From Prochlorococcus sp. AG-347-K18 (GTDB lineage: Bacteria; Cyanobacteriota; Cyanobacteriia; PCC-6307; Cyanobiaceae), in NCBI GenBank assembly GCA_003281365.1, contig QCCF01000001.1, forward strand, positions 186,001-250,000: a DNA stretch of 64,000 nt. Direction: 5' to 3'. The notes below the pieces were generated by a model, which was given only the letters and a program-made list of their open reading frames with translations, was not told the origin of the DNA and searched no databases. The position numbers and the translations under genes were made by a program. Below are positions 56,233 through 64,000 of this stretch, in pieces. The first letter of the stretch is position 1. The number at the start of each line of letters is the position of its first letter.

Positions 56233-56871
56233 TTAGGCCTTTTTAAGATAGTTTTCTTTTTTAAGATAGTTAATAACTTTTTCAACAGAATCATTTAAAT
56301 CTAACGAACCTGTATCAACAACAATTTCTGGATTATGAGGTTCTTCATATGGACTAGAAATCCCAGTAAAGTCTTTAATTTCGCCCAAACGAGCTTTTTT
56401 ATAAAGACCTTTAGTATCCCTATTTTCGCAAACTTTGATATCTGCAGCACAAAAAACTTCAATAAAATCCTTAGATCCAATAATTTTTCTAACCTTATCT
56501 CTATCGCTAATAAATGGAGAGACGAATGCTGTAATAGTTATTATCCCAGCATTCATAAATAAATTCGCAACTTCTCCAATTCTTCTTATATTTTCTTCTC
56601 TATCTTCATCCGAAAACCCAAGATCTTTGCATAAACCGTGTCTAATATTATCACCATCCAACACGTAAGTCGAAAAACCATCTAAGTGTAAAACTTCGTT
56701 TAAAGCGTTAGCCAAAGTACTTTTACCAGAGCCAGATAAACCTGTAAACCAGATAACCATACCTTTATGACCTCTCATTTTCTCTAACTTTTCCCTATCA
56801 ATAGTCAAATTGTGCCACTTTATATTGGTTGACTTTTTGTGATCTTGCTCTTTCATTTTTTGCATCATCAA
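56233..56871 (-). CDS. cysC: Adenylylsulfate (APS) kinase
   Basis: CysC phosphorylates APS to PAPS. The 212-residue protein has the P-loop WFTGLSGSGKSTLANAL, YVLDGDNIRHGLCKDLGF, EENIRRIGEVANLF, and the adenosine-binding CENRDTKGLYKKARLGEIKDFTGI in pieces. The C-terminus ends INYLKKENYLKKA, a near-exact repeat of a six-residue unit that comes from an 18-base duplication. An N-terminal extension of about 20 residues precedes the kinase fold. Confidence 0.95.
   Translation of the reverse strand: MMMQKMKEQDHKKSTNIKWHNLTIDREKLEKMRGHKGMVIWFTGLSGSGKSTLANALNEVLHLDGFSTYVLDGDNIRHGLCKDLGFSDEDREENIRRIGEVANLFMNAGIITITAFVSPFISDRDKVRKIIGSKDFIEVFCAADIKVCENRDTKGLYKKARLGEIKDFTGISSPYEEPHNPEIVVDTGSLDLNDSVEKVINYLKKENYLKKA
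56240..56271. repeat. cysC: 18-base-period tandem duplication at the 3' end of cysC
   Basis: TTTTTAAGATAGTT occurs at 56240-56253 and again at 56258-56271, an offset of 18 bases. It stays in frame and duplicates NYLKKE at the protein C-terminus. Confidence 0.85.
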
Positions 56872-56898
56872 AATTAAAAACCTATCCTAACCCTTGCT

Positions 56899-57225
56899 TC
56901 ATAAATTATGAAATCCCTCTTTACGAAGAAACTCAATTGATTTCAATACCATATCACCCTGTAACTGGATATTTCTATCAATTAATGTTCCTCCAGTACC
57001 ACAAAAAACTTTAATTTTTTTAAGCAATTCTTTTAACAATAATTCATCCTCAGTGCCTAAACCTTTAATTAAAGTGATCGTCTTTCCCTTTTTACCTTTT
57101 TTTTGTTTTGAAATATTTATTTTTGATCTTTGTTCATTTGATCTTTGTTCAAAAGTATCTAACTTAGGCTTTTCTTCAGTTTTTTTTCCTTGATTATCAA
57201 ATTCGATCCAATTCTTTTTTCCCAT
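56899..57225 (-). CDS. SUI1/YciH-type translation initiation factor-like protein
   Basis: A 108-residue protein with an eIF1/SUI1 domain in the C-terminal two thirds (KTITLIKGLGTEDELLLKEL, then KVFCGTGGTLIDRNIQLQG and SIEFLRKEGF). Bacterial YciH can influence start-site fidelity, although its role is not settled. The N-terminal 40 residues are a polar, Lys/Glu-rich tail with a short EQRSN-EQRSK repeat. It follows the cysC start region by 27 bases on the same strand, so the two may be co-transcribed. Confidence 0.9.
   Translation of the reverse strand: MGKKNWIEFDNQGKKTEEKPKLDTFEQRSNEQRSKINISKQKKGKKGKTITLIKGLGTEDELLLKELLKKIKVFCGTGGTLIDRNIQLQGDMVLKSIEFLRKEGFHNL
57122..57151. repeat. Perfect 15-base tandem duplication in the SUI1-like gene
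   Basis: TTTGATCTTTGTTCA is present twice in direct succession (57122-57136 and 57137-57151). It is in frame and encodes the EQRSN/EQRSK repeat in the disordered N-terminal tail. Confidence 0.9.
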
Positions 57226-57272
57226 TATTTTAAATATAATCTATAGTTAGTTAATACTTATTCTATAGAAAA

Positions 57273-58517
57273 GTGGTAAGTACATTTTCTCTCCAAGATC
57301 AAAATTTTAAAAACGAAGATTTAAATCAACCCTCCAAAGAGGGAAGATTTGGAAAATATGGTGGGCAATATGTTCCTGAAACACTGATGCCTGCTCTTTT
57401 TGAGCTTGAAACAGCTGCATCAAATGCATGGAAAGATAAACTTTTTGTGAAAGAATTAAATCATCTACTTAAGACTTATGTTGGAAGAGAAACACCACTT
57501 TATGAAGCCAAAAGACTTACTGAACATTACAAAACTAAACAAGCAACTCCAAGAATATGGCTTAAAAGAGAAGATTTAAATCATACTGGTGCTCATAAAA
57601 TTAATAACGCCCTTGGACAAGCTTTATTAGCAATAAGAATGGGCAAAAAAAGAATAATTGCTGAAACTGGGGCAGGTCAGCATGGAGTTGCTACTGCTAC
57701 TGTTTGTGCGAGATTTGGCTTAAAATGTATTATCTATATGGGTGCTGAAGATATAAAAAGGCAATCCCTAAACGTCTTTAGAATGAAACTTCTGGGAGCT
57801 GAAGTTAAAGTTGTGAATTCTGGAACTGCGACACTTAAGGATGCAACAAGTGAAGCTATTAGAGATTGGGTTTCTAATGTAGAAACAACACACTACATTT
57901 TAGGATCAGTTGCAGGTCCACACCCCTTCCCTAAGATTGTCAGAGATTTTCATGCAGTTATAGGGGAAGAAACTAAAAAACAATGTCAGGAATCGTTTGG
58001 GTCTTTGCCCGATATTTTACTTGCTTGTGTAGGTGGGGGATCAAATGCGATGGGTCTTTTCCATCCTTTCGTGAAAGAAAAATCTGTAAGACTAATTGGA
58101 GTTGAAGCTGCAGGAAGCGGAGTTGATACTGACAAACATGCTGCAACTATAACTAAAGGGTCAGTTGGAATTCTCCATGGATCAATGAGTCTTCTTTTAC
58201 AAGATGATAATGGTCAAGTACAAGAAGCTCATTCAATAAGTGCAGGTTTAGATTATCCTGGAGTAGGTCCTGAACATAGCTATTTAAAAGATATAGGTAG
58301 AGCAGAATATGGATCAGTAACAGATCAAGAAGCTTTAGATGCTTTGAGACTTGTTAGTGAGCTGGAAGGAATTATACCAGCACTTGAAACGTCACATGCA
58401 TTTGCTTGGTTAGATAAATTATGCCCTGCTCTTGAACAAGATACTAATATAGTCATCAATTGCTCTGGAAGAGGTGACAAAGATGTTAATACTGTTGCAT
58501 CTTCATTAGATATTTAA
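57273..58517 (+). CDS. trpB: Tryptophan synthase beta subunit
   Basis: TrpB condenses indole with serine to tryptophan. The 414-residue protein shows [19 protein letters not shown], the PLP Lys in [54 protein letters not shown], and the serine-binding end [10 protein letters not shown]. Translation starts at GTG (57273). It is divergent from the SUI1-like gene and converges on the rhodanese gene with no gap between stop codons. Confidence 0.98.
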   Translation: MVSTFSLQDQNFKNEDLNQPSKEGRFGKYGGQYVPETLMPALFELETAASNAWKDKLFVKELNHLLKTYVGRETPLYEAKRLTEHYKTKQATPRIWLKREDLNHTGAHKINNALGQALLAIRMGKKRIIAETGAGQHGVATATVCARFGLKCIIYMGAEDIKRQSLNVFRMKLLGAEVKVVNSGTATLKDATSEAIRDWVSNVETTHYILGSVAGPHPFPKIVRDFHAVIGEETKKQCQESFGSLPDILLACVGGGSNAMGLFHPFVKEKSVRLIGVEAAGSGVDTDKHAATITKGSVGILHGSMSLLLQDDNGQVQEAHSISAGLDYPGVGPEHSYLKDIGRAEYGSVTDQEALDALRLVSELEGIIPALETSHAFAWLDKLCPALEQDTNIVINCSGRGDKDVNTVASSLDI

Positions 58518-58868
58518 TTAATACCTAGGAATTGATGGATCAATATATCTACTCCATCCATCAATTCCCTCCTCTAGATTCCATATTTGGCTCACGATAT
58601 TATTATCTAGGCACCATTGACAAAAGTTATAACTTCTTATTCCTGCATGACATGTAACAACGATTTCTCTGTCTAGTAAATCTTCAAATATATCTTCAAC
58701 ATATTCAGATGTAACTTTACTAATTGGTATATGTAAAAATTCTTTTGAGAAACTAGCTATTTCAAGCTCTGAATCTTCTCTTACATCAATTAAGACTGGA
58801 TCTTCTTTCTCAGAATTAAACCAATCATTGAGACTAGAAGCATTTATAGATTTTGGATATTTTCCCAA
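58518..58868 (-). CDS. Single-domain rhodanese-like protein
   Basis: A 116-residue rhodanese domain that could carry sulfur as a persulfide. The fold is shown by DPVLIDVREDSELEIASF and the active-site loop VVTCHAGIRSYNFCQWCLD, with a Cys in the catalytic position, so it should be active. Sulfur acceptor unknown. The trpB stop is immediately adjacent on the other strand. Confidence 0.9.
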   Translation of the reverse strand: MGKYPKSINASSLNDWFNSEKEDPVLIDVREDSELEIASFSKEFLHIPISKVTSEYVEDIFEDLLDREIVVTCHAGIRSYNFCQWCLDNNIVSQIWNLEEGIDGWSRYIDPSIPRY

Positions 58869-58957
58869 TTACAAGGATAAATTAAGTGATATTTACAATT
58901 TAATAAATTAACTTGCAGGAGTAAATTTATTGTTAAAAATAAAAATAAACATTGATA

Positions 58958-60418
58958 ATGAAACTTAGAGTAGTAGCAATAATACTATTTTTATCTTTAT
59001 TACTTTTTTTTGGTTTTAAAAAAATTTCTGCCCATATAGATACAGAGCAAAGTTCAAATATTGAGCAACTAAGTATATTAAAATATTTACCGATGGATAA
59101 TAAATTATTATTCATATCAAATTTAGATATTTCAAAAATTATTAATAATATTGAAAACGATAAAAATCCAAAAAATAAAGATAAATTTGTTTTAATAAAA
59201 GATTCCATATTAAATTACTTAGGTATAGATTTAGGTAACAATAAATTGGAGGATATTTATAATGATGAAATTATAATTTCAACTTATGGGGATAATAAAA
59301 AGGTTAAAGATGATATTTTAATAGTTTTTAAAATTAAGCCCGAAAAAACAATTTATGATGTTCTAAATTTGCATAATAAAATTGATCAATCTGAGGAAAT
59401 AATACCAATTTATAGAGAAAATAAATTAAATTATCTACGCTTCATATATCAGACCGATGATGATTACATAATTGCTTCATCAAATGAGAAACTAGTCAAA
59501 AATAGTATAAATTCAAGCAATGATTTTAATAAAAAAAAATCTCAATTTAAGGAAGAACTTTTTGGACTAAAAAACCAAAAAAATATATTATTTACAAAGA
59601 AATTCGGGGAAAGTATATTTTTTAATAAGGAAATTTTTGCTGAAGAAAAAGGGGATATTATAGCTACAACATTTGACTTAAAAAATAAACATTTAATTTT
59701 AAAATCATATTTAATAAATAATAAAAAAAATCTTGATATTTTTGCTTATGATAAGCTCATAAACAAAGAAAGTAAGGTTGATGATAATCCTCAAGTATCA
59801 ATTTTTAGTGAAGTAAAAAATTTTGACAATCATCTTAAACCATTCATAAATAATTTCGAACAAAGTTTTTTTGAAGATTTTAATAAAAGTACAAATCAAA
59901 ACATTTTAATTCTCAATTCAAAAAAGGATTGGCTTATTACATTTGAAAAAAATACTGAAAATCAATTTGACTTAGGTACTTTGAAAAAACTAAAAGATTT
60001 CAACAAATACACTTTGAAAAAAAATGAAGATATTTACTCAATTTATTCAAAAGATATTCTTGAAGATAAAAACGATATTATAAAACAATTAACTTTTGAA
60101 AATATCTATTCTGTAGAATCAGGAGGGTTGCAATTCATAAGTAATTATTTAATTGATGGTAAAAAACTAGAAACAGTTTCTAAAAGTTTTTTTAACCTAA
60201 AAAGTTATAAAGATAAATCTGCTTTTCTTTATTCAAAAGTTGATATCAAAGATGAAAATTCCAATAAAATTGAATTTTTTTCTGATTTGGAAGATCTTAA
60301 TTTTCTAATAAGAAAAATTTTAAAAATATCAAATGAAGAATCTCAAGAAATTATAAGTCAATCTATTCCAGAAAAAAATCCAATTATTTATAAAGAAAAA
60401 AGCTTCAAAATACTTTAA
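58958..60418 (+). CDS. Membrane-anchored or exported protein of unknown function (DUF3352-like)
   Basis: A 486-residue protein from the ATG at 58958 (an in-frame TTG lies two codons upstream). Residues 4-22 form one N-terminal hydrophobic helix (VVAIILFLSLLLFFGFKKIS), a signal anchor, so the rest is outside the cytoplasm. The body is unusually rich in Asn, Lys, Asp and Ile with no Cys; KYLPMDNKLLFISNLD near the start resembles the DUF3352 group of cyanobacterial exported proteins. No catalytic motif is seen. The coding sequence is even more A/T-rich than its neighbours. Confidence 0.83.
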   Translation: MKLRVVAIILFLSLLLFFGFKKISAHIDTEQSSNIEQLSILKYLPMDNKLLFISNLDISKIINNIENDKNPKNKDKFVLIKDSILNYLGIDLGNNKLEDIYNDEIIISTYGDNKKVKDDILIVFKIKPEKTIYDVLNLHNKIDQSEEIIPIYRENKLNYLRFIYQTDDDYIIASSNEKLVKNSINSSNDFNKKKSQFKEELFGLKNQKNILFTKKFGESIFFNKEIFAEEKGDIIATTFDLKNKHLILKSYLINNKKNLDIFAYDKLINKESKVDDNPQVSIFSEVKNFDNHLKPFINNFEQSFFEDFNKSTNQNILILNSKKDWLITFEKNTENQFDLGTLKKLKDFNKYTLKKNEDIYSIYSKDILEDKNDIIKQLTFENIYSVESGGLQFISNYLIDGKKLETVSKSFFNLKSYKDKSAFLYSKVDIKDENSNKIEFFSDLEDLNFLIRKILKISNEESQEIISQSIPEKNPIIYKEKSFKIL

Positions 60419-60542
60419 AGAAAGTTAACAAACAAGCCTCCAACACAATAATTTTAAAATTCTGTGAAATTAATAACTTGTGGTTAATTAAAAATTATTT
60501 GACTATCTTTAATCTATAAGTATTTGATATTGAATTAAGCAA

Positions 60543-61688
60543 TTGGATAGTAACAAACTATTTTTAAAACCAGGATTAGAGGGTGTCCCAGTTACTAATT
60601 CATCTATTTGTGATATTGACGGCAACAAAGGTAAATTATTGTACAGAGGCTACTCCATTGAGGAACTATGCAAAAAGAGCAGTTTTTTAGAAACTGCTTA
60701 CCTATTGATTTGGGGTGAGTTGCCCACAGCTACTCAACTTAGAGACTTTGAACAAGAAGTTCAGATGCATCGAAGGTTAAGTTTTAGAGTCAGAGATATG
60801 ATGAAATGTTTCCCTGCAACTGGTCATCCTATGGATGCCCTTCAATCCAGCGCGGCTTCTTTGGGGCTCTTCTATTCACGAAGAGCAATAGATGATCCAA
60901 ATTACATCTACAACGCAGTGATAAGACTAATAGCAAAAATACCCACAATGATTGCCGCGTTTCAACTTATTAGAAAAGGACAAGACCCAATTCAACCTAG
61001 AGATGATTTAACTTACTCATCAAATTTTCTTTACATGTTGACTGAAAAAGAACAAGATCCTATAGCTGCAAAAGTTTTTGATAGGTGTTTAATTTTACAT
61101 GCCGAACATAGTTTAAATGCAAGTACCTTTAGCGCTAGAGTGACTGCGAGCACACTTACAGACCCATATGCAGTCATCGCCTCTGCAGTAGGAACTCTGG
61201 CTGGCCCACTGCATGGAGGAGCAAATGAGGATGTGATTGCAATGTTAGAAGATATTAAAACCCCAGAGAATACTGGATCTTATCTAGATAACGCAATCAA
61301 AAATAAAAGTAAAATAATGGGCTTCGGCCACAGAGAATATAAAGTCAAAGATCCAAGAGCAATAATTCTTCAAAAACTTGCAGAAGAGCTTTTTATTAGA
61401 TTTGGAGAAGATAAAATGTATGAAGTTGCTAAATCACTTGAGGCAGAGGCAATACCAAGACTTGGACCCAAGGGTATATTCCCTAATGTGGACTTTTATT
61501 CTGGTCTTGTTTATAGAAAACTTGGTATCCCTCGGGATTTATTTACTCCAATTTTTGCCATATCCAGAGTGGCTGGTTGGTTAGCTCACTGGAGGGAGCA
61601 ACTTGGAGCAAATAGAATTTTCAGACCATCACAGATCTATACTGGTTCAGAACCAAGAGATTGGATCAGCCTAGAAAATAGAGAATAA
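60543..61688 (+). CDS. gltA: Citrate synthase
   Basis: GltA condenses oxaloacetate and acetyl-CoA; in Prochlorococcus it feeds an incomplete cycle that supplies 2-oxoglutarate. The 381-residue protein shows LLYRGYSIEELCKKSSFLET, CFPATGHPMDALQSS, LILHAEHSLNASTF with a catalytic His, LAGPLHGGANEDV, MGFGHREYKVKDPRA, and the catalytic Asp region NVDFYSGLVYRKLGI. Translation starts at TTG (60543). Confidence 0.97.
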   Translation: MDSNKLFLKPGLEGVPVTNSSICDIDGNKGKLLYRGYSIEELCKKSSFLETAYLLIWGELPTATQLRDFEQEVQMHRRLSFRVRDMMKCFPATGHPMDALQSSAASLGLFYSRRAIDDPNYIYNAVIRLIAKIPTMIAAFQLIRKGQDPIQPRDDLTYSSNFLYMLTEKEQDPIAAKVFDRCLILHAEHSLNASTFSARVTASTLTDPYAVIASAVGTLAGPLHGGANEDVIAMLEDIKTPENTGSYLDNAIKNKSKIMGFGHREYKVKDPRAIILQKLAEELFIRFGEDKMYEVAKSLEAEAIPRLGPKGIFPNVDFYSGLVYRKLGIPRDLFTPIFAISRVAGWLAHWREQLGANRIFRPSQIYTGSEPRDWISLENRE

Positions 61689-61763
61689 TATTTGCAGCTT
61701 TTCATAAAAAACACACATATTGTTTGTGAAGAGTTAATCTATTAAGTAAATAACAAAAACATT

Positions 61764-62882
61764 TTGGAATACGGATTAGATCTCGAATATAGTTTTAATG
61801 AATTCTTAAAGGGTTTTGGCCTTTCCAGTGAAATAGCTCATATAATTTGGCTCCCTCTGCCTATGCTGTTAGTTTTAGTGGCGGCAGTTGTTGGCGTTCT
61901 AGTAACAGTTTGGCTTGAAAGAAAAATATCTGCTGCTGCTCAACAAAGAATAGGTCCTGAATATGCAGGAGCGCTTGGTGTCCTCCAACCGATTGCAGAT
62001 GGTCTTAAGTTACTTGTCAAAGAGGATATTATCCCTGCTAAGGCGGATGGAATTCTCTTCACTGCAGGACCTATATTAGTTCTTGTCCCAGTCATTCTCT
62101 CATGGCTAATTGTTCCTTTTGGACAAAACCTTTTAATAAGCAACGTTGGTATTGGAATTTTCCTATGGATCGCTTTAAGCAGTATCCAGCCAATTGGACT
62201 GCTTATGAGCGGATATGCATCAAATAATAAATATTCATTATTAGGAGGATTAAGAGCAGCAGCTCAATCTATAAGTTATGAAATACCTCTAGCTTTATCT
62301 GTTCTGGCTATCGTGCTAATGACAAATTCTCTAAGCACTATTGACATTGTCAACCAACAGAGTGGTGCTGGAATCCTAAGTTGGAATATTTGGAGACAAC
62401 CAGTTGGTTTTATTGTTTTTTGGATTTGTGCTCTTGCTGAATGCGAAAGACTTCCATTTGACTTACCTGAAGCTGAGGAAGAATTAGTTGCAGGATATCA
62501 AACTGAATATGCAGGAATGAAATTCGCATTATTCTATCTAGGTAGTTACATAAATTTAATCCTCTCAGCCTTATTGGTATCAATCCTTTATTTGGGAGGC
62601 TGGGGTTTTCCTATTCCAGTTGAATTAATAGCTAAGTTTCTAAACTTACCCATTAATGCACCCTTCATACAGGTTTTCACCGCTTCAATAGGAATTGTAA
62701 TGACTGTACTAAAAGCATATCTTTTAGTTTTCATTGCAATATTATTACGTTGGACAACTCCTAGGGTGAGAATAGATCAACTTCTAGACTTAGGATGGAA
62801 GTTTCTTCTTCCAATTTCTCTTGCTAATCTTTTGATAACTGCAGGATTAAAACTTGCTTTTCCGCAATTCTTTGGTGGTTAA
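61764..62882 (+). CDS. ndhA: NAD(P)H-quinone oxidoreductase subunit A-type membrane protein (NdhA)
   Basis: NdhA is the ND1-type subunit that forms the quinone channel of NDH-1. The 372-residue protein has about eight transmembrane helices and the conserved blocks [54 protein letters not shown] and [20 protein letters not shown]. Translation starts at TTG (61764). It begins the ndhA-ndhI-ndhG run. Confidence 0.97.
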   Translation: MEYGLDLEYSFNEFLKGFGLSSEIAHIIWLPLPMLLVLVAAVVGVLVTVWLERKISAAAQQRIGPEYAGALGVLQPIADGLKLLVKEDIIPAKADGILFTAGPILVLVPVILSWLIVPFGQNLLISNVGIGIFLWIALSSIQPIGLLMSGYASNNKYSLLGGLRAAAQSISYEIPLALSVLAIVLMTNSLSTIDIVNQQSGAGILSWNIWRQPVGFIVFWICALAECERLPFDLPEAEEELVAGYQTEYAGMKFALFYLGSYINLILSALLVSILYLGGWGFPIPVELIAKFLNLPINAPFIQVFTASIGIVMTVLKAYLLVFIAILLRWTTPRVRIDQLLDLGWKFLLPISLANLLITAGLKLAFPQFFGG

Positions 62883-62950
62883 TTTTAAGTAAAAATACTT
62901 AAATTTAAAATTAATCCACTAAAATAAAATAACCAAGTAAATTCTTCAAA

Positions 62951-63577
62951 ATGAAAAATTTCCTTCAACAAATAAACAGCTATATCAAAGAAGCATTAAA
63001 TGCTGGCAAATATCTGTACAACGGCTTATCAGTAACTTTTGATCATCTCAGAAGAAGACCTGTTACAGTCCAATATCCATATGAAAAATTAATACCATCT
63101 GAGAGATATAGAGGGAGGATACATTATGAATTTGATAAATGCATTGCTTGTGAAGTTTGCGTGAGAGTATGTCCCATAAATTTACCAGTAGTTGATTGGG
63201 TAATGAATAAAGAAACCAAAAAAAAGGAACTTAGAAATTATTCTATAGACTTTGGGGTTTGTATCTTTTGCGGAAATTGTGTTGAATATTGTCCAACTAA
63301 TTGTTTATCAATGACCGAAGAATATGAATTAGCTTCTTTTGACAGACATAATCTAAATTTTGATAATGTTGCACTTGGAAGACTCCCAACAAACGTCACA
63401 ACTGATCCATCAGTTAAACCTCTAAGAGAACTCGCCTACCTACCTAAAGGTGTCATGGATCCTCATGAAATCCCAGCTTCAGATACTAGAGTTGGTAAAT
63501 TACCAGAAGAAGTCTATGATTGGATGAGACCCGAATCCAGCGAAAATAAAGATAAAACTTCTAATCCAAACAATTAA
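62951..63577 (+). CDS. ndhI: NAD(P)H-quinone oxidoreductase subunit I (NdhI)
   Basis: NdhI carries two 4Fe-4S clusters in the peripheral arm of NDH-1. In this 208-residue protein the ligands are C64, C67, C70, C74 ([15 protein letters not shown]) and C104, C107, C110, C114 ([14 protein letters not shown]). The N-terminal helices and [16 protein letters not shown] are typical. It follows ndhA by 68 bases and precedes ndhG by 13. Confidence 0.98.
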   Translation: MKNFLQQINSYIKEALNAGKYLYNGLSVTFDHLRRRPVTVQYPYEKLIPSERYRGRIHYEFDKCIACEVCVRVCPINLPVVDWVMNKETKKKELRNYSIDFGVCIFCGNCVEYCPTNCLSMTEEYELASFDRHNLNFDNVALGRLPTNVTTDPSVKPLRELAYLPKGVMDPHEIPASDTRVGKLPEEVYDWMRPESSENKDKTSNPNN

Positions 63578-63590
63578 TTTCCATTAATTC

Positions 63591-64000
63591 ATGTCCATTG
63601 CAATAACAACTCAAATTATTTGTTTTACAGTTTTATCTTTAGTTATCCTTATAGGTGCACTAGGTGTTGTTTTGCTTGAAAGCATTGTTTATTCAGCCTT
63701 TCTCCTAGGAGGAGTTTTCATGAGTGTAGCAGGATTATATCTTCTTTTAAATGCAAGTTTTGTTGCTGCAGCACAAGTTTTAGTTTATGTGGGCGCAGTT
63801 AATGTATTAATAATCTTTGCAATAATGCTTGTTAATAAAAAGGAAGACTTAAAGCCTATTAATGACATTAAATCGAGAAGAATTATCTCAACATCAATAT
63901 GTTTGACTCTATTAAGCCTCTTAATAAGAGTAGATTTGACCAATGTATGGAACCTATCAAGTCCTCAAAACTCCATAGGAGAGGAATCAACTATCAGAAT
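63591..64000 (+). CDS. ndhG: NAD(P)H-quinone oxidoreductase subunit J-type membrane protein NdhG (partial, 3' end outside window)
   Basis: An ATG at 63591 opens a frame reading MSIAITTQIICFTVLSLVIL, then a hydrophobic region with LLESIVYSAFLLGGVFMSVA and QVLVYVGAVNVLIIFAIMLV, the ND6-type signature. About 136 codons are visible before the right edge; full NdhG is about 200. Order ndhA-ndhI-ndhG is standard in cyanobacteria. Confidence 0.95.
   Translation, partial: MSIAITTQIICFTVLSLVILIGALGVVLLESIVYSAFLLGGVFMSVAGLYLLLNASFVAAAQVLVYVGAVNVLIIFAIMLVNKKEDLKPINDIKSRRIISTSICLTLLSLLIRVDLTNVWNLSSPQNSIGEESTIR

Noticed and set aside
56335-56668. Plus-strand ORFs within cysC
   Set aside because: Antisense of a clear APS kinase; composition is that of reverse-frame noise.
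58933-59208. Hydrophobic minus-strand ORF of 91 residues
   Set aside because: It lies opposite the signal-anchor region of the exported protein. A/T-rich antisense naturally gives Phe, Ile and Ser-rich frames.

Overview
This window reads as core chromosome of a high-light-adapted Prochlorococcus. The evidence is the strong AT bias, short intergenic gaps, and a marine picocyanobacterial gene set: psbA, chlM, cp12, phylloquinone genes, NDH-1 genes, a SulP/SbtA/SbtB bicarbonate cluster and small cyanobacteria-only proteins. I infer the assignment from protein sequence and gene order, not from a database search. I see no tRNA, rRNA, CRISPR array, insertion sequence, integrase or phage gene. No gene-free stretch exceeds 300 bases; the longest gaps are about 190-260 bases (978-1165, 8868-9064, 13009-13264, 16545-16806, 29070-29282).

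Layout. 1-4 kb: psbA (cut by the left edge), a 42-residue small ORF, a divergent aspartoacylase/GST pair, cp12 with a clear terminator, and a small unknown gene. 4-9 kb, minus strand: obg, mutS2, a glyoxalase-fold gene and hemB. 9-12 kb: a three-gene inorganic-carbon uptake operon (SulP/BicA-like, SbtA, SbtB). 12-19.6 kb: a thioredoxin-reductase-like flavoprotein without the usual NADPH motifs, a coiled-coil protein overlapping a UbiB/ABC1 kinase, enolase and a ClpB-type AAA+ disaggregase. 19.6-23 kb: the secE-nusG-rplK-rplA-rplJ-rplL cluster, with an L10 leader before rplJ. 23-32.7 kb: RNase HI, pyrD, cobD-like, a frameshifted murG, an exported unknown, pgk, rbgA, rluD and a fused ABC ATPase. 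32.7-40.9 kb, mostly plus strand: spoT/relA, a DUF2062 gene (minus), mnmE, nadC, argS and a hisC-like gene. 40.9-44.5 kb, a minus-strand operon: prfB (programmed +1 frameshift), DUF3285, ybeY, dgkA, trpG/pabA and an exported metallo-beta-lactamase-fold protein. 44.5-50.8 kb: grx-gshB, then phylloquinone synthesis (menF, menA-C-E and a DHNA-CoA thioesterase). 50.8-64 kb: ndhH, rsmH, a cysteine desulfurase, a LuxR-type response regulator, chlM, purE, cysC, a SUI1-like factor, trpB, a rhodanese, an exported unknown, gltA, and ndhA-ndhI-ndhG (cut by the right edge).

The genes fit an oxygenic phototroph: photosystem II (psbA), photosystem I quinone (men genes), chlorophyll and haem (hemB, chlM), carbon uptake and Calvin-cycle control (bicarbonate transporters, cp12, pgk), and NDH-1. 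I found no convincing new multi-gene defence or mobile system. The best leads are local: the murG homopolymer frameshift, the prfB recoding site, an rplJ leader that can fold over its own start region, the flavoprotein without NADPH motifs, a metallo-beta-lactamase-fold protein without its metal motif, and several short uncharacterised proteins.
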